Positions 51,280 to 63,600 of a DNA stretch of 64,000 nt are shown piece by piece. The notes beneath the pieces are model-generated. The model did not search any database. It was not told where the DNA came from and worked only from the letters and a program-made list of their open reading frames with translations. The DNA is taken from the NCBI RefSeq assembly GCF_020882245.1, contig NC_083597.1, positions 72,828,152 to 72,892,151 on the forward strand, in the 5' to 3' direction. Position 1 is the stretch's first letter. Each line of letters opens with the position of its first letter. Source of the stretch: Rhopalosiphum padi. Taxonomy: Eukaryota > Arthropoda > Insecta > Hemiptera > Aphididae. The position numbers were made by a program, and so were the translations under genes.

Positions 51280-51720
51280 GACCAGGTGGTGGTGGCGGTG
51301 GTTGTGTATGTGTGTTGCGCGCAGAGTTCATTGAGTGGCGATCGCGCGTGTATGAATGAAAGCGCTGTCGAGGGCTGCGCCGCGTGCACGCGGTATACAC
51401 GACAGCGCCGGTGGGGGAGACGCGTGAGTGGGCGGTTGGTGGCATCGGTGGCGTTAGGCGGAAACGGTCCGGACCGCGGCTGAGGAGGCCCCGAGAAACG
51501 GCGGCGGCGGTGGCGTATTAAGTGGGTGGGAGAACAGCGACCACGGTCCCCCCCTCTCGCGTGCCCTATCGATCGGGCGCACCACCACCGCCGCCGCTGA
51601 ACAGTTCACCTCGACGCCGCCGCGTACAGGCAACACTCGAGCGACCGGGCCCGGAGCTTATGTGCGTGCGTGTTTGCACTCACGACGGCGGACTGACGGA
51701 CGGACGGCCGGAAAAGTGCG
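51280..51720. promoter_or_regulatory. GC island, possible bidirectional promoter
   Basis: About 440 bases of G+C-rich, CpG-rich DNA. On the minus strand an initiator-type TCAGTC lies at about 51689-51694, and an ATG further on starts a 72-codon Pro/His-rich frame (MPPTAHSRVSPTGAVVY) ending at 51227. On the + strand donors GTGAGT (51425) and GTGCGA (51715) occur after open frames without a well-placed ATG. Placement 0.9 kb upstream of the first model B exon candidate makes it a natural promoter for that model; this is inference. Confidence 0.45.
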
Positions 51721-54092
51721 AGATAGACAAACTATAAGATTTAATCTTATTTAAACTCTCGGAGCATTAAATACGAGTTTACGACACGTACTACAGTCAC
51801 ATAGGTGTGGTTACGATTATCGATGCGCTTAATATATTATAACATTTTGATAGCTGACATTTTAATATGTGATATTCGTGGGGACGAAATGTGAAAATTC
51901 GTCTTAGAGCAGTAATGCCTGTTTATCATCCAATTCTTGCTAGTTGCAATATATTTATAAGTTTTTAGTTTCTTTTCTTTAATCATTCGATATGGCTTCT
52001 AAATTTTAGTCATTGGTCTAATGCTACCCCTAAATACATTGGTATAAAGTTATGATTTAGCTACCATTATTCATTTAAATTGTTGATTAAGATTTTTGTT
52101 AACTTTTCTATTGTTTAGATAGAATTGCCGTATCTTTATCTTTTAATGATTTGGTCTTAGCACTGTTAAAGTGTTTGCCCAAAACGTTAAAGTCATTTAT
52201 TAGAGGGCTTTCTCCTTCTTCTAAATATATGCAGGGGTATATCATAATATATCCAAATTTGTATAATACTAAGAGCTTTCGAATAATTACAGAGTAGGAG
52301 ATATATTCAACGTGTATTTATCCTATAAAATCGTATAATTTTATTATTGCAGTATATATTACATATAAACATTACCTATTTATCGTTAAAAGTCGTTAAA
52401 ACTACCTTCTGATCAAATGTATAACGTATATAACAAGCTATATTATAATATACTTTATATGTATATTTTGTTTTACTTATTCTTAAATATAGTAATTGTC
52501 TGTTTAGTTTTTTACAAAACCTAAAAAAAAAACATTGCCCATGCAGTTAATTAGGTATTTATTTTTGATTTTTATAGCAGACAAATGTTTTATTATTTTG
52601 CGCTGGTTTTTGAGGCTGAACATCAAAGTGGGTCAAGTCAACTGTGGTGGAAATTATTTAGGTAGCGCATTGGTGTAAAAGTGTATATATGTGTGTTAAA
52701 AATTTACCTTCTACTAGCTACATACATTATGATATAAACGTGTGTGCAAACTTCTTAGTGTGCGAAAGAACGAGTTGTAGTATAATATAATTATTACAAT
52801 ATAGGGAGTATTATGTAACACACGCGAGCGTGCACCCACGCTACGTTATATTCCACGACACTAGTGTGAGGAGGGGAGTCGACGACGCAACGTAATAATG
52901 ATATAATAATTCTCATGTTTTCTTTTTAGACAAACGGAAACAAAACCCGCTGATTAAAATATTATATACGTGTGTATTATACGGAATTCCGTTCAGAAAA
53001 AAGGAAAAAAAACTGTATATACAGTATACACCCTTCGTGGCTCGAGAGTTTTTGTTCTTTTGTCGTATATATATATTAAAATGGTTTGGTGACTGGCAGA
53101 CAAAAATAAAGGCCAAATATAAAAAATAAAAAAAAACTCGTAATTAAATTCCGAAACTCTGCAGCAGCTCCACGGTACAACTACAACAACTAAATAGTAC
53201 ACAGTATAATGTATTTATATATACATATATATTAAATAACATAGCAGTATATACGTACTCGTACTTTGTAATATAGTTATCGAACTATTTCCATTGATAT
53301 CATCGCAGTAGCATTAAAATAGTTTCGTCTGTGAAAATACCCTATACGGCCGTTAAGTATAATATACATATTATTATACATAGGTATAATAATGATAATA
53401 TAAATTATATTATAATATACCCTTTTCTGTTCACGTTGTATACCGTTTACGCGTTTCGAACACGCGCATTAGGAAGTACTCTCAATGCAAACCCTCATTT
53501 TCGCACTACTCCTCCGATACCGCACTTGGGTGAATATTATCGAAATCGATACTTGGGTTCTACACGAATGATCGTTTTGTCATTACCGGCTCCAAAACAA
53601 GGGTTATTATTATATAATTATTATGATTGTGTTTATTATCATAACTATTAAGTATATTATTATATAAAGCTGTAAGTGTATTGTGTAATATGCGTACCTA
53701 CCAGCTACTAACAATAATCGTTTTACACGGGCATAGCTTGTGCGTGCTGCTGCAGGTGTTTAAGTAATTTAGGTAATTTTTAATGACTCGTTAACAATTC
53801 ACTCTGCACATAACCACGCACTCAATTTCAATAAACAAAATTGAAGAGACAAATCAAAAATAGTAGACATAAAGAGTAATTGTACATTATAATATAATTA
53901 CTGTACACTATAAAGTCTCGTCGTAAATATGTGTTCACGTGATTGTTTTTTGGTCCGTACTTGCATAGATTTAAACTAGCCATATTTTTCCACTATATAC
54001 CATAAATTAGGTTATAGCTAGACTTTTAATGACCTCATACGATTATAGTTATAAAATAAATAAGAATGTGATAATTCATATTTTCTTCAGAT
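51721..54092. other. A+T-rich DNA
   Basis: No supported gene. At 53440-53610 a less A+T-rich stretch has a + frame with STLNANPHFRTTPPIPHLG but no good splice pair. Confidence 0.5.
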
Positions 54093-54166
54093 TCGATGTT
54101 TCCGCTCTCGTGAATCATCATTGGCAGTTGGCACAATTACAATGGAATTTCGAAGAAAAATAAAAT
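54093..54166 (+). CDS. Possible terminal exon with two open frames
   Basis: An excellent acceptor (TTCATATTTTCTTCAG) ends at about 54092. Two frames are open after it. In phase 0 the peptide is IRCFRSRESSLAVGTITM, EFRRKIK and stop. In phase 2 it is FDVSALVNHHWQLAQLQW, NFEEK and stop. AATAAA sequences overlap the stops, so a polyadenylation site at once is possible. The phase 0 reading would fit the exit of gene A exon 4 (37520), making this a rival to the terminal exon at 38097. The third frame stops after five codons. A cryptic acceptor in intergenic DNA is also possible. Confidence 0.27.
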
Positions 54167-56334
54167 AAACACATATAATCGTGAGACTCTTTAAATTGTT
54201 CACTTCCAATATATTTAAAAATGTATTAAAAATTTGGAAACTATGTGGACTTGAAAAATATTACGGATAGCGGATACTAATTTGAAATCTATAGAAAACT
54301 AAATACCCTATAGATTCTCTCCTCTAGTTGTGTCATCGCTGCAGATATTATCATGATAGGTAAATATTTATTATTATATGTAGTATGCGTGGTTTAAAAA
54401 GTTGCGACGTTGGGTATACGCCAGCAGCTGTCGAGAAAGTTAGAGCTCGCCAACTGCGATATGTCGAAGTGTAGGTATATAATATAATGATAATATAACG
54501 AACGTAAAAATGTAATTTGTTCAAAGAACGATTAAAAACCGTTTTCGTAACGTCTTTTGACATACTATCTTGTATTCACGTTTCGTATACGCGCACAGAC
54601 TTAAACGCTTCTAAATCCCTTACATTTACATTTAATACGTATACTCTTTAAATCCAATCCAAGTGGCTTTTAATACTTAAATGCCTGCTTGGGCTGGCAC
54701 ACAAGTGTATATTTACCTCTCCGAATTAAAATGTTTTTTTTTTTAAACTAATATAATATAATACACCATTGTACTGTAGAATAGTATAAACATATATATT
54801 TATATATATATAAAAGTATATTAGTTTTTATCTCCGGTCAAAGTTCATAACCATTACCGGTATGTAAATTTAACGGATCGTTCTTTACTTTTACCGTTTT
54901 TATAAATTATATACATATATGTCTGTATGATATAATATATAAATAATCAGTTGATCCATTTTAATCAGCAATAAACAGAATGTATAACAATCTATAATAT
55001 ATAATATTATATGTTTATATACTACAGTTTAATAGTAGCTGTTATACATGTATGTTTGAGACTCAAATATATTCAGTATTTTAAAGTATGTATATACAGA
55101 TATTTATTATAAATCTGTGTATACATATAACAGATTAGATAAAGTTTTAAGCGAAAGAATAATATTATATTTTTAAAGAATGAATATTCTGTTAAGCGTA
55201 TTTTTTATTGCTTATTCATTATATTGTTTTTTCATAAAATATGGTCACCTTAATTCTTGCCGATTATTTCTATAATATAAAGTTCAAATCTATGGTAAAC
55301 TATAAGTACTTCAGAAGTTTAACGGATAAAATATGTATAATGTATAATCTACGTTTATATTTATAAACATTGGTAGATATTGTACATCAAAGATTAAATA
55401 TGTATTTTAAAAGGGAGACTCCGGTTGTCCGGTTGTCTCATGATTGATTGACAACGGGTTCATGACTCAAAAATACTTAATATTATAATATGCATATACA
55501 CGCAACATTTAATAACAATGATAATCACAATACTAATGATGTAAATATCACCTGTCTCGTGTAAACGACAGTTAAATATCAATTTATATTATTATATACT
55601 GTGGGTAGTAAAACTAAAAAAAAAACTATTATTAAAAAATATAACACTGTTCAATAAAAGCAATGAATTACTACATGTGATTTTATTGTTTTAGGGTATA
55701 CGCGTGTACACAGAACAGATTTTTTCCTCTCTGTCGGATTCGAGCGTGTTATACCGTATTGAACTTCCATCCATATACACGCGTATAAAATTATACAATA
55801 TCATTATATTATACGAACACCACGATTTATGTCATTAATTATAGCCGTTTGTCCCAACTCGTAAGCGTTTAACTCCGATGACGCAGTATATATCATTAGG
55901 TGTGGTTTTACGTTTATATATTTACCGATCGATATGCGTATATGTGTTATAGTATGATACTTAATTATAATATAATAGCATATTATATTAATTAGATTTA
56001 TTACAAAAAATAGATGAAAAAATACAATTTTCATAAAATGTATATGATAATATGTTTTGGATATTTTTTTCTTTTTACTTTCCTCGGTATCATTTTATGA
56101 CACTCGTCCAATTGAGATCCTACTGAAATCATTTTTAGTATTTTTTTTCGATAGCCGATTTTTGTTTATTTTATATTTTGTTATAGAATATGTTTCGAAA
56201 ATGATTCAAGTAAAATATTAACAAGGGGTCAATAATTTATTACCTTATTTATTATTTATATAAGTATTTAAACAATGTTAATTTAGAATCATTACTTAAT
56301 TTTTAATTTTACTATCCAATTATATTAACCATAA

Positions 56335-56376
<42 letters not shown>

Positions 56377-57585
56377 CACTTTTAGTATATAGTATTATAT
56401 TGTAGATATAGAAAATATTAATCGAAAAAAATAGCATATTTGCTGATATAATAATATTAAAAAATAAAGATTATATTATAATCTCTAAGTTTTAAGTTTT
56501 ACATTAAGTGAAAGTTACTTCTTGAGTAAGTGATTATTTTAACTTGTGTGAAGAATCTATCCATCGATAGAACTTCATGATATGTGCGTGTATTCAGTCA
56601 ATTAAGAATTCCGGTTTGAATGAGAAAGGAGTTGGTTGTAGTATTAATAAATTACATTTTTGTACCTAAAATATTTTAAAAAAGATTAATGAGAATAAAT
56701 AAGAAATGATTTCCTTATCATTAATTTGAATTCTTAAAAAAATTAGAAAATCTGACTATCGTTATTATTTGTATATTATCCTAAATAAGTTCATTAGTTG
56801 TAGTTTTATTAGTTGTATATCATATACAACGTACACAATTGTACGTTTTTTACTTGAATATAGCAAATAAATGTACTACAAATATTCAATATAACGAAAT
56901 TATTTATTAATGATTTGGGTTAAATATAAAATCGTTTAATCATCGCATTATGTGTATAAACTATACATAATTTAAAAAGTTATATTTTTTACACAGAATA
57001 ACAAATATAAATTTTAACGAGAGTGTTGGTACATGAAATTACTAAAATTCAAATTGATCAACATTTTGTAAGACAGATATGTAATTGTAACAAAACGTTT
57101 ATAAAAATTCAATATAAAAAAAACAAAATAAAAATCAGTGTTCTCATCACATCCCTGGAGTTATAATACAAATAACTCTCTCTCTCACTCTCTATACAGC
57201 CCCTTTTTACAATATAATATATATCGGCTATACAAAACAGTCTTGACGGACCCTTCTATATACGCACAATTTAATATACGAAAAACGCAACAAGTTTCAC
57301 GAACTTGGGGCGAAGCCAGCCCCGTACAGGTGTATAATATAGTATAAATATAATGTGACACGATGAGTCCCGAGCGCGTTATTATTATAACCGTTTTTTA
57401 ATCGTCGTACGCTCGTTGAATGGCAAAAATGTATATACTGACATTAATTAAACCATGTTTTAAGCGGCCTACACATACATTTAATATAATATGTCGAGAA
57501 CACACAGAAAACGTTAAAACACGATATTATTAAACATATTTTTTAAGAATTGAGGGAAATTCGATTCAAAAATACCGCTGTATAG
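54167..57585. other. A+T-rich DNA
   Basis: No coding signal. Contains a long (TA)n array at 56339-56371. Confidence 0.6.
56339..56371. repeat. (TA)n microsatellite
   Basis: About sixteen uninterrupted TA units. Confidence 0.92.
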
Positions 57586-58279
57586 GTGTTAAAACAGAAA
57601 GTGTGTGCGTGTTTGACCGCCGCGATGGAAAAAAAAATTGCGATACACTGGCCCCACGGCCACGGCCGCCGCCGCGGATCGATTGCCGCCGCCGCCATGG
57701 GTGAAATTCAAATGCGAACGCGCCCGAGTCGACTCGTCTGTAGGAATAATAATAATAATAATAATAATAAAAACTATAGCAGCCTTTTACCGCCTCACTA
57801 TACCTAGACGAAAACTTAATTCTTCACCTCACTATAGTCGTCAAAGTCTAGTTCTCAAATCCCAACCGGACGAACCGCATAACATTGAATGCACCAAAAG
57901 TAACTATAGATATCTATGTATGGTTTTTTTTTTTAAAGAAATGTAAACGCGTGTTCTCTGTTAATACAAATATATAGGTAATACGATATGCACGTACAGC
58001 ATATCATCAGTTATTGTTGTTAATTTGCAGCGGCAGAGTGCATACACATGTATTATTCCTATGCATAAATGATATTATACCTATGCATATTATTACACTT
58101 TGAATACGCGTGTGCCGTGTGTTGAAGCGATTGGGGGAGAAAAAAGTATACGGTGAAAGGAGCGTGGAAGAGGAAGAAAATGAAAAAAAAGAGAGAAGCG
58201 ATGAGGTAATCATTTCGAGGTCCGTAGAAAATCCCGATAATGGCTGTATATCTAAAGAGGGTAGATAGGACGCATGCTC
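57586..58279. other. Small GC-rich patch and (AAT)n array upstream of the 58-kb island
   Basis: At 57615-57745 a GC-rich patch includes an ATG frame (MEKKIAIHWPHGHGRRRG, then SIAAAAMGEIQMRTRPSR) that runs into the (AAT)n array at 57745-57770 and stops soon after. The frame may be chance; no donor is clear. Confidence 0.3.
57745..57770. repeat. (AAT)n microsatellite
   Basis: About eight AAT units. Confidence 0.9.
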
Positions 58280-59475
58280 GGGGGTGAACTCACAGTCGTT
58301 GTCGCTGGGTGAAGGGGTGTATTGGTGGGTGGGTGTGGTGGCGGATCCAGCGCGCCGCACGCCGTGTCGCCGTTCGGTATGGTGCGCTCATCCAGCCGCG
58401 GTGTTTGTGCGTCGCACCCCTCTCCCACTCACCGGCCGCCCTTGTTTGTGTAGCGCTTGTCTTTGTGTGCGTGCGCTCGCGAGCCAAACGGGCGCGCGCG
58501 CGTGTGCGTCGTATTAGTGTGTCGTATACGAGCGACCGTACCGCCGGTGGTGAGTAGTGTTGCACACGCGCGCGTACGGCGAGGAGTCACCGCGACGACG
58601 ACGACCGACCAACGGCATCGATAATAGAAATCACATAACACAATAAATAAAACGGTGTAAATAATAACAACAAATATAACGACGGTGGCGGATTATTGAG
58701 TAGTGTGGCAAACGAAAATCGCATAGATCGCGATCGTGCGGGTCTATCGATCATGCGGACGCGCCACGGCGTGTCGTGTTCGCGACGAAGTTTTGCACGG
58801 TGCCGCCGAAAATAGAGATCACGACAGATCGTCGTGTACGGCTCACACGGCGGCGGTTCGTCGTTCCGATCTCCTAAACGTCCTAATCGCGGTGACGTCG
58901 CACGTCTGACTCTCGTTGCGTGTACGTTACGCGCGCCGTGGCCGGTCATGACGGTGCGACAATAGTTCTCTGGTAATAATATTCGCGATTCCAACGTACT
59001 CGTCCGTCGTGCCGTCGTATCACGTCGTCATAGCGGTGGTGCGCGGGCGGTGACCGCCGCCGCCGCCGGCGACCGGTGCGTGCCGCCGCCCAGATCGGTG
59101 CCGCAGCGGCGGCGGGCGCAGCAGCCGCCGCCTCCGCAGCCCCCGCCGCCGCCGCTGCGATCACGACCGCGACGATGCCGGCCGGACGCGTCGGCGGTGA
59201 CGACCGCGACGGCCGCTGGTCCGCTGAGCCCGGTGGCCGGCCGTCGTGAGCTGACCCGACGGCGCGTACAGCGAGCGGACGGCCGACGCCGCCGCAGCCG
59301 CTCGCGACCGCGTGCACCACCGGTCACTGCCGCGTCTGATGCTGCTGACGGGCCGAACATCCCAACGGGACCAACATTTCCCGGATCGAGTTCGTTGAGA
59401 AATGGGGGCTGACCCCTGTCCTCAAACCGAGACAGGACCCACGCCCCCGGGGTGCTAGCTTGGTAGACGGTGACG
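58280..59475 (+). promoter_or_regulatory. GC island: promoter and long 5' leader of a + strand gene
   Basis: About 1.2 kb, the largest GC island here. A donor-like GTG/GTGAGT is at 58550, so a short untranslated first exon is possible. The 59.05-59.41 kb part consists of GCC/CCG/CGG triplets and opens long frames on both strands; the + frame (…GPNIPTGPTFPGSS) has no ATG after its upstream stop. Short upstream ATG frames (MLLTGRTSQRDQHFPD and MGADPCPQTETGPTPP, both closed by stops) precede the ATG at 59476 and would be upstream ORFs if transcription covers them. Confidence 0.5.
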
Positions 59476-59485
59476 ATGCCGGAAA
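59476..59485 (+). CDS. Possible tiny first coding exon
   Basis: The sequence GACGATGCCGGAAA/GTACGT has A at -3 of the ATG and a strong donor at 59486. It gives Met-Pro-Glu plus one base, so it exits in phase 1. It lies at the right edge of the GC island, where a first exon would end. No downstream exon in the window fits phase 1 with confidence; the acceptor at 60577 has stops in that phase. The gene would continue to the right of the window or through an exon I missed. Confidence 0.33.
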
Positions 59486-60577
59486 GTACGTTTTGTTTCC
59501 GGTTATATAATAATATTATACATACATTATCATTGTAACTATTCTTGTGTTGTTAACGTTGTGTATTCCGCGTTGGTCATCCAGCCATGATGTCCATGTG
59601 ACCACGGAATGCTGGAGACGTAGACTGTTTTTGTAATTCATATATGTGTCACATACGGCAAGGTAATCGCGTACACTAGAAACTATACATCTATATCAAA
59701 CTATACTCGCATCATCATATTTTTATAAGTTTAGGGTTTAGTCAAATTTCAATTTTCCCAGACTCGAATCCGTTATTTACTCGATCTATTAGGTCGAAAA
59801 TTTCGATTATTTTAAACTTTCAAATTTTAAATATATTTAATTACGCATTTCAATTAGAAATAAAAGTATACTCAGTTTTAACTCGTGTTAAGTACGAAAA
59901 ATAAACATTGTATTCAAGAATACAGGTATTTTTATATTTTATATAATACTAATTATATTGTTCTATAATATAGTGTCGACATCAAATCTCGCGTATTTCA
60001 AACTTTTCGAAATGTTCAAGTTTGAAGTCTTCGATGTCTTGTATAATTTCCATTGAATGTCGAATAATTTGGATTTCTCAAAGTTCGGGTGTTCGATAAG
60101 TTCGAGAACCAACCTTTAAATTTATAATTTATTATATTAATTTTATATAATAAGATTAGGCAAAGTATGCGCGCGCATCTTATAATTCAGTCCTAATAGA
60201 TATAACTATATACAAATACTGAGTAATACCTATGCTGTACGCATATTTGAATAGGGCGAAATACAATATTTATTTGCACACGATAACCTTATTTAAGTTG
60301 CGTTCACTTGATTCTAATGACGGCCGACCGCGATAAAAATAAATAAATTCTCGTGGGTCTTCTTCTCTAGCAATATATTATACTAAATCGTCTTTCCGAC
60401 CGATTGGCTCCTTACGGGCCTTTTTTTCGCGGTTAATTAAATGTCGTATTTCATCATTTCCTCGTCGTTGTCGGGTTGAGTAACAAAAAAAAAACATGTA
60501 GATGCGCATATATACATTATGTATTCATTCGTTGCCGTTAATCAATCGGGTCCGCTGTCTTTTTTTTTCGGATGCAG
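59486..60577. other. A+T-rich DNA with a possible pogo-like remnant
   Basis: At 59985-60118 the sequence has several TTCGA/TCGAA motifs and ends GGTGTTCGATAAGTTCGAGA followed by ACC. This resembles the subterminal part of pogo/Tigger-type elements such as the one at 47.76 kb, but no matching left end is clear. No coding is supported. Confidence 0.35.
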
Positions 60578-60690
60578 CTGCTACAATACTGTTACGATAA
60601 TACGATAACTCTGCGAAATACACCAATCGACAATGGCGAACATAGTACCTTAACTGTCGAATACCAATCTGACCCGACCGATATACGTTA
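60578..60690 (+). CDS. Exon candidate, phase 0 entry
   Basis: A strong acceptor (GTCTTTTTTTTTCGGATGCAG) ends at 60577. Only phase 0 is open: LLQYCYDNTITLRNTPID, NGEHSTLTVEYQSDPTDI, continuing to a TGA at about 60751. The 3' limit is uncertain; no strong GT donor is seen (weak ones at 60645, 60655 and 60687), so the end given here is approximate. Entry phase fits the exit of gene A exon 4, 23 kb upstream. The minus strand has a 102-codon frame over the same region (QIGIRQLRYYVRHCRL), so the strand rests on the acceptor. Confidence 0.32.
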
Positions 60691-63600
60691 TATAATATTA
60701 TTATGTTTAACGCCCATCTGTTTTTATAATAATTTTTTTTTCTCATGACACAGTAATTAAATGAGCCCGTGCTCCGTAGACCATACTCAATAATAGTATA
60801 GGTATAAATCAATCTTTGAAAAGATTTATACAAATTCGCATTTTATCTACAGTGCTAATTTTAGTTTAATTATTATAGTTTGTAATGTAACAGTAGTACA
60901 TCATAATGTACTATAGCCAGATCGTCTGATGGTTATAAAATTTAGGGGCTCATAGACCATGATACGTCGATTACAAATTATAATTGATTTATAATTAAAT
61001 CATTAAATAGATAAATTGTTTCACGGACCCAGTATAATATTGATTATTATCATATTTTTTAATAATAATGAAATAAATATTGTACATATTTTACTAAATA
61101 TTTATAACACTTATGACAGATATACTATTACAATAGTTTGACTGTTTTCGGGTGAACAAATAATATTTTTTTAATTTTTCACAATCTATTTAAATGTTAG
61201 TAGTTCTAACTGCGAAGGACAATATTATTTCAATTGACGATAACTCGAACGGTCATTTTAGCAGGTTCTGGTGCAGCGTGAGTGTGTGTGTGTAAGTGAG
61301 TTTTATGTATTTTGTGACGTCACGTTATTAATTTATCGCGTTGTTTTTTCACGCCAGTCGCCCAGAAAGAAATATAAATGATAAATCTGAAAATCGGAAG
61401 TGGTTTCAGAGTCTTGGCAAACGTTCAGTCTAAAATGTCGAGTGTATATTATATATTGAAGGAACTGGGATAACAATTTATCGTCAAGCCCCCTGTACAA
61501 ATTCCAACCGATTCGAACAGCGAAATGTTCCATTAGGGTAAACTACTGAAACATTATGGTATGGTATAGGTTTTTAATTTTTTTTCTTTTTTTTTTTTTT
61601 GGCACTCTCAAGTGTTATAGTATGTATTATATACATGTGTTGGAAAATTCTGTTTATACAAAATAACAGGAAAACTTACAACTTAACAATGTTTTACGTT
61701 AGAAATGACTCGTATTTCAAATGTATTTCTATCTCTGATCTCCAACCATACACTTTTTATTATTTTTTATGCATCATTTACTATACAGTCGAATTTCCTT
61801 TTCACCATATTTCGTATACTACTCGTATATAGTTATCACACTCAGATCTCTCCCAGCCTCGATTATAAATGTCTCCTGCGGAGCATCTCGATAAATTAAA
61901 TTAAACAAATTAATTTGCACGCTATATAATTATTAATCCCAATTATAATGTAGTTCATCAACCCGTCTGGTATAAGTAATATGATATTTTTATAACTGTT
62001 AAAATAATATATTAGATATACATAAATTTCGAGGATCACCATCGATTGTATATGAATTAGTTTATTTGAACTTGGCAAAATTCAAAAATGTGCAAATCAT
62101 AAATTATAAATATTTTAATTATCATAACGAAACGATCGTTGCATATGATCACTAGTATTAAACAGTATGACATTATATTACCATATTATTATACGACGAT
62201 GTTGAGTCGTCACTCGATATTATTAAATTATCATACTACAATAATATGTATACTTACATATAATAATTACGCAGTAGCGTGTTTGTAAATTCAAAAATGA
62301 TTATTGTGACTAAACGCAAATTACGTATTTCACGAATATCCATTTTATATATAGGCGTGAAATATACCTAATAATATAATATGATTTGTACCCATTGTAT
62401 CATTATATATTCGGTTTGTTTGAGCTACAATAGCAGATTTTTGCGTGACTGCACATATACGCAAATATATTTAAAAAAATCCATCATCTTGTAACCATCT
62501 AGACACACTAATGTGTATTTCGTTCAGAGATCTCGCAGCGGAAATATTATATATTGTTATATGGGTTAAATTATCACTCAAAAAATACGTTTATAATATG
62601 TATATTATAATATTTTACACGCGTATTTGAGTGTCATGCATAATATTATGGATGGGTGATAAAATGTATATTGTATTACGTTAGAAGCGTTGTACTAGAT
62701 CAAAATATATAATACTATAGGTATACGTATGTATACGTAACATTTTAAATCGAATATTTTACTTGCGAATTTGATGAACGCACACAATAATATATTATAC
62801 ATTTATTTTACAACGTAGATGTACAGATACCATTTGTACAACGGCTTTTGTCTCTGTCAATATTTTTTTTCAAATATATGTTTTTCTCCTTTTAGAAAAA
62901 TAATTATTTACCATTTTTTTTTAGAGAACCTCAATCATTATAATTATTTATATTAGATATATTAGGTACTTTTTGGTTTAACTTAACTTAAAATTTAAAA
63001 ATTTAATGGCCGTTTTATGTAAATTATTATCAATATTTATTAACTTTGTATAATGTAATGTACAAATTAAAAGTTTAAAAATGACGCGAGGTAAAGTATT
63101 TTAATATTGTGTATCGAAATAAAAACTGAATAAGATTTAACAAAATCAAAATTCATACTTTTTTATTTACTATATTAATTATTATGGTTTAAAATACTCC
63201 AAAAGTGTAATAATATTATGTTATGCTTATTTTATTTTGTATTTTTAACAATGTTATTATTATAAAATAAAACCAAGAAACTCCGTCTACTGTATAGTGT
63301 ACCTTAAAATTAAATATACTCTAAATAACCATATATACTCGTATATTATGACACTATATTAATGAAAGAATTAAATTTAAATTCAATGATAAATCGTTGC
63401 CTACGATAAATAATTATGTGTGTCTAACCGTCTATGGGCATTAAATAATAAACAAATTTTATTAAAATATACGTATATCGCTATTTTTAATTTTTTTTTT
63501 AATTAGTAATAGTGTCGGTTAAATACGTTTTTATCAAAATCATCACATTTATAACATTATATATTTAAGTCATATGATATTATTGTTATTACATTTTGAG

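Noticed and set aside
53331..53651. 106-codon + strand frame
   Set aside because: Only its middle third looks coding; flanks are A+T noise and no acceptor-donor pair brackets it.
58946..59360. Two long minus-strand frames of 110-124 codons in the same island
   Set aside because: Ala/Gly/Arg-rich and overlapping each other in different frames, as expected of CCG-repeat DNA. One has an ATG (near 59358) but no donor or partner exon.
59050..59412. 120-codon + strand frame in the GC island
   Set aside because: It starts with GTG, has no in-frame ATG after its upstream stop, and is dominated by Pro/Arg/Ala repeats set by GC composition; more likely 5' leader.
59755..59780. GACTCGAATCC resembling a tRNA B box
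   Set aside because: No matching A box, acceptor stem or cloverleaf around it.
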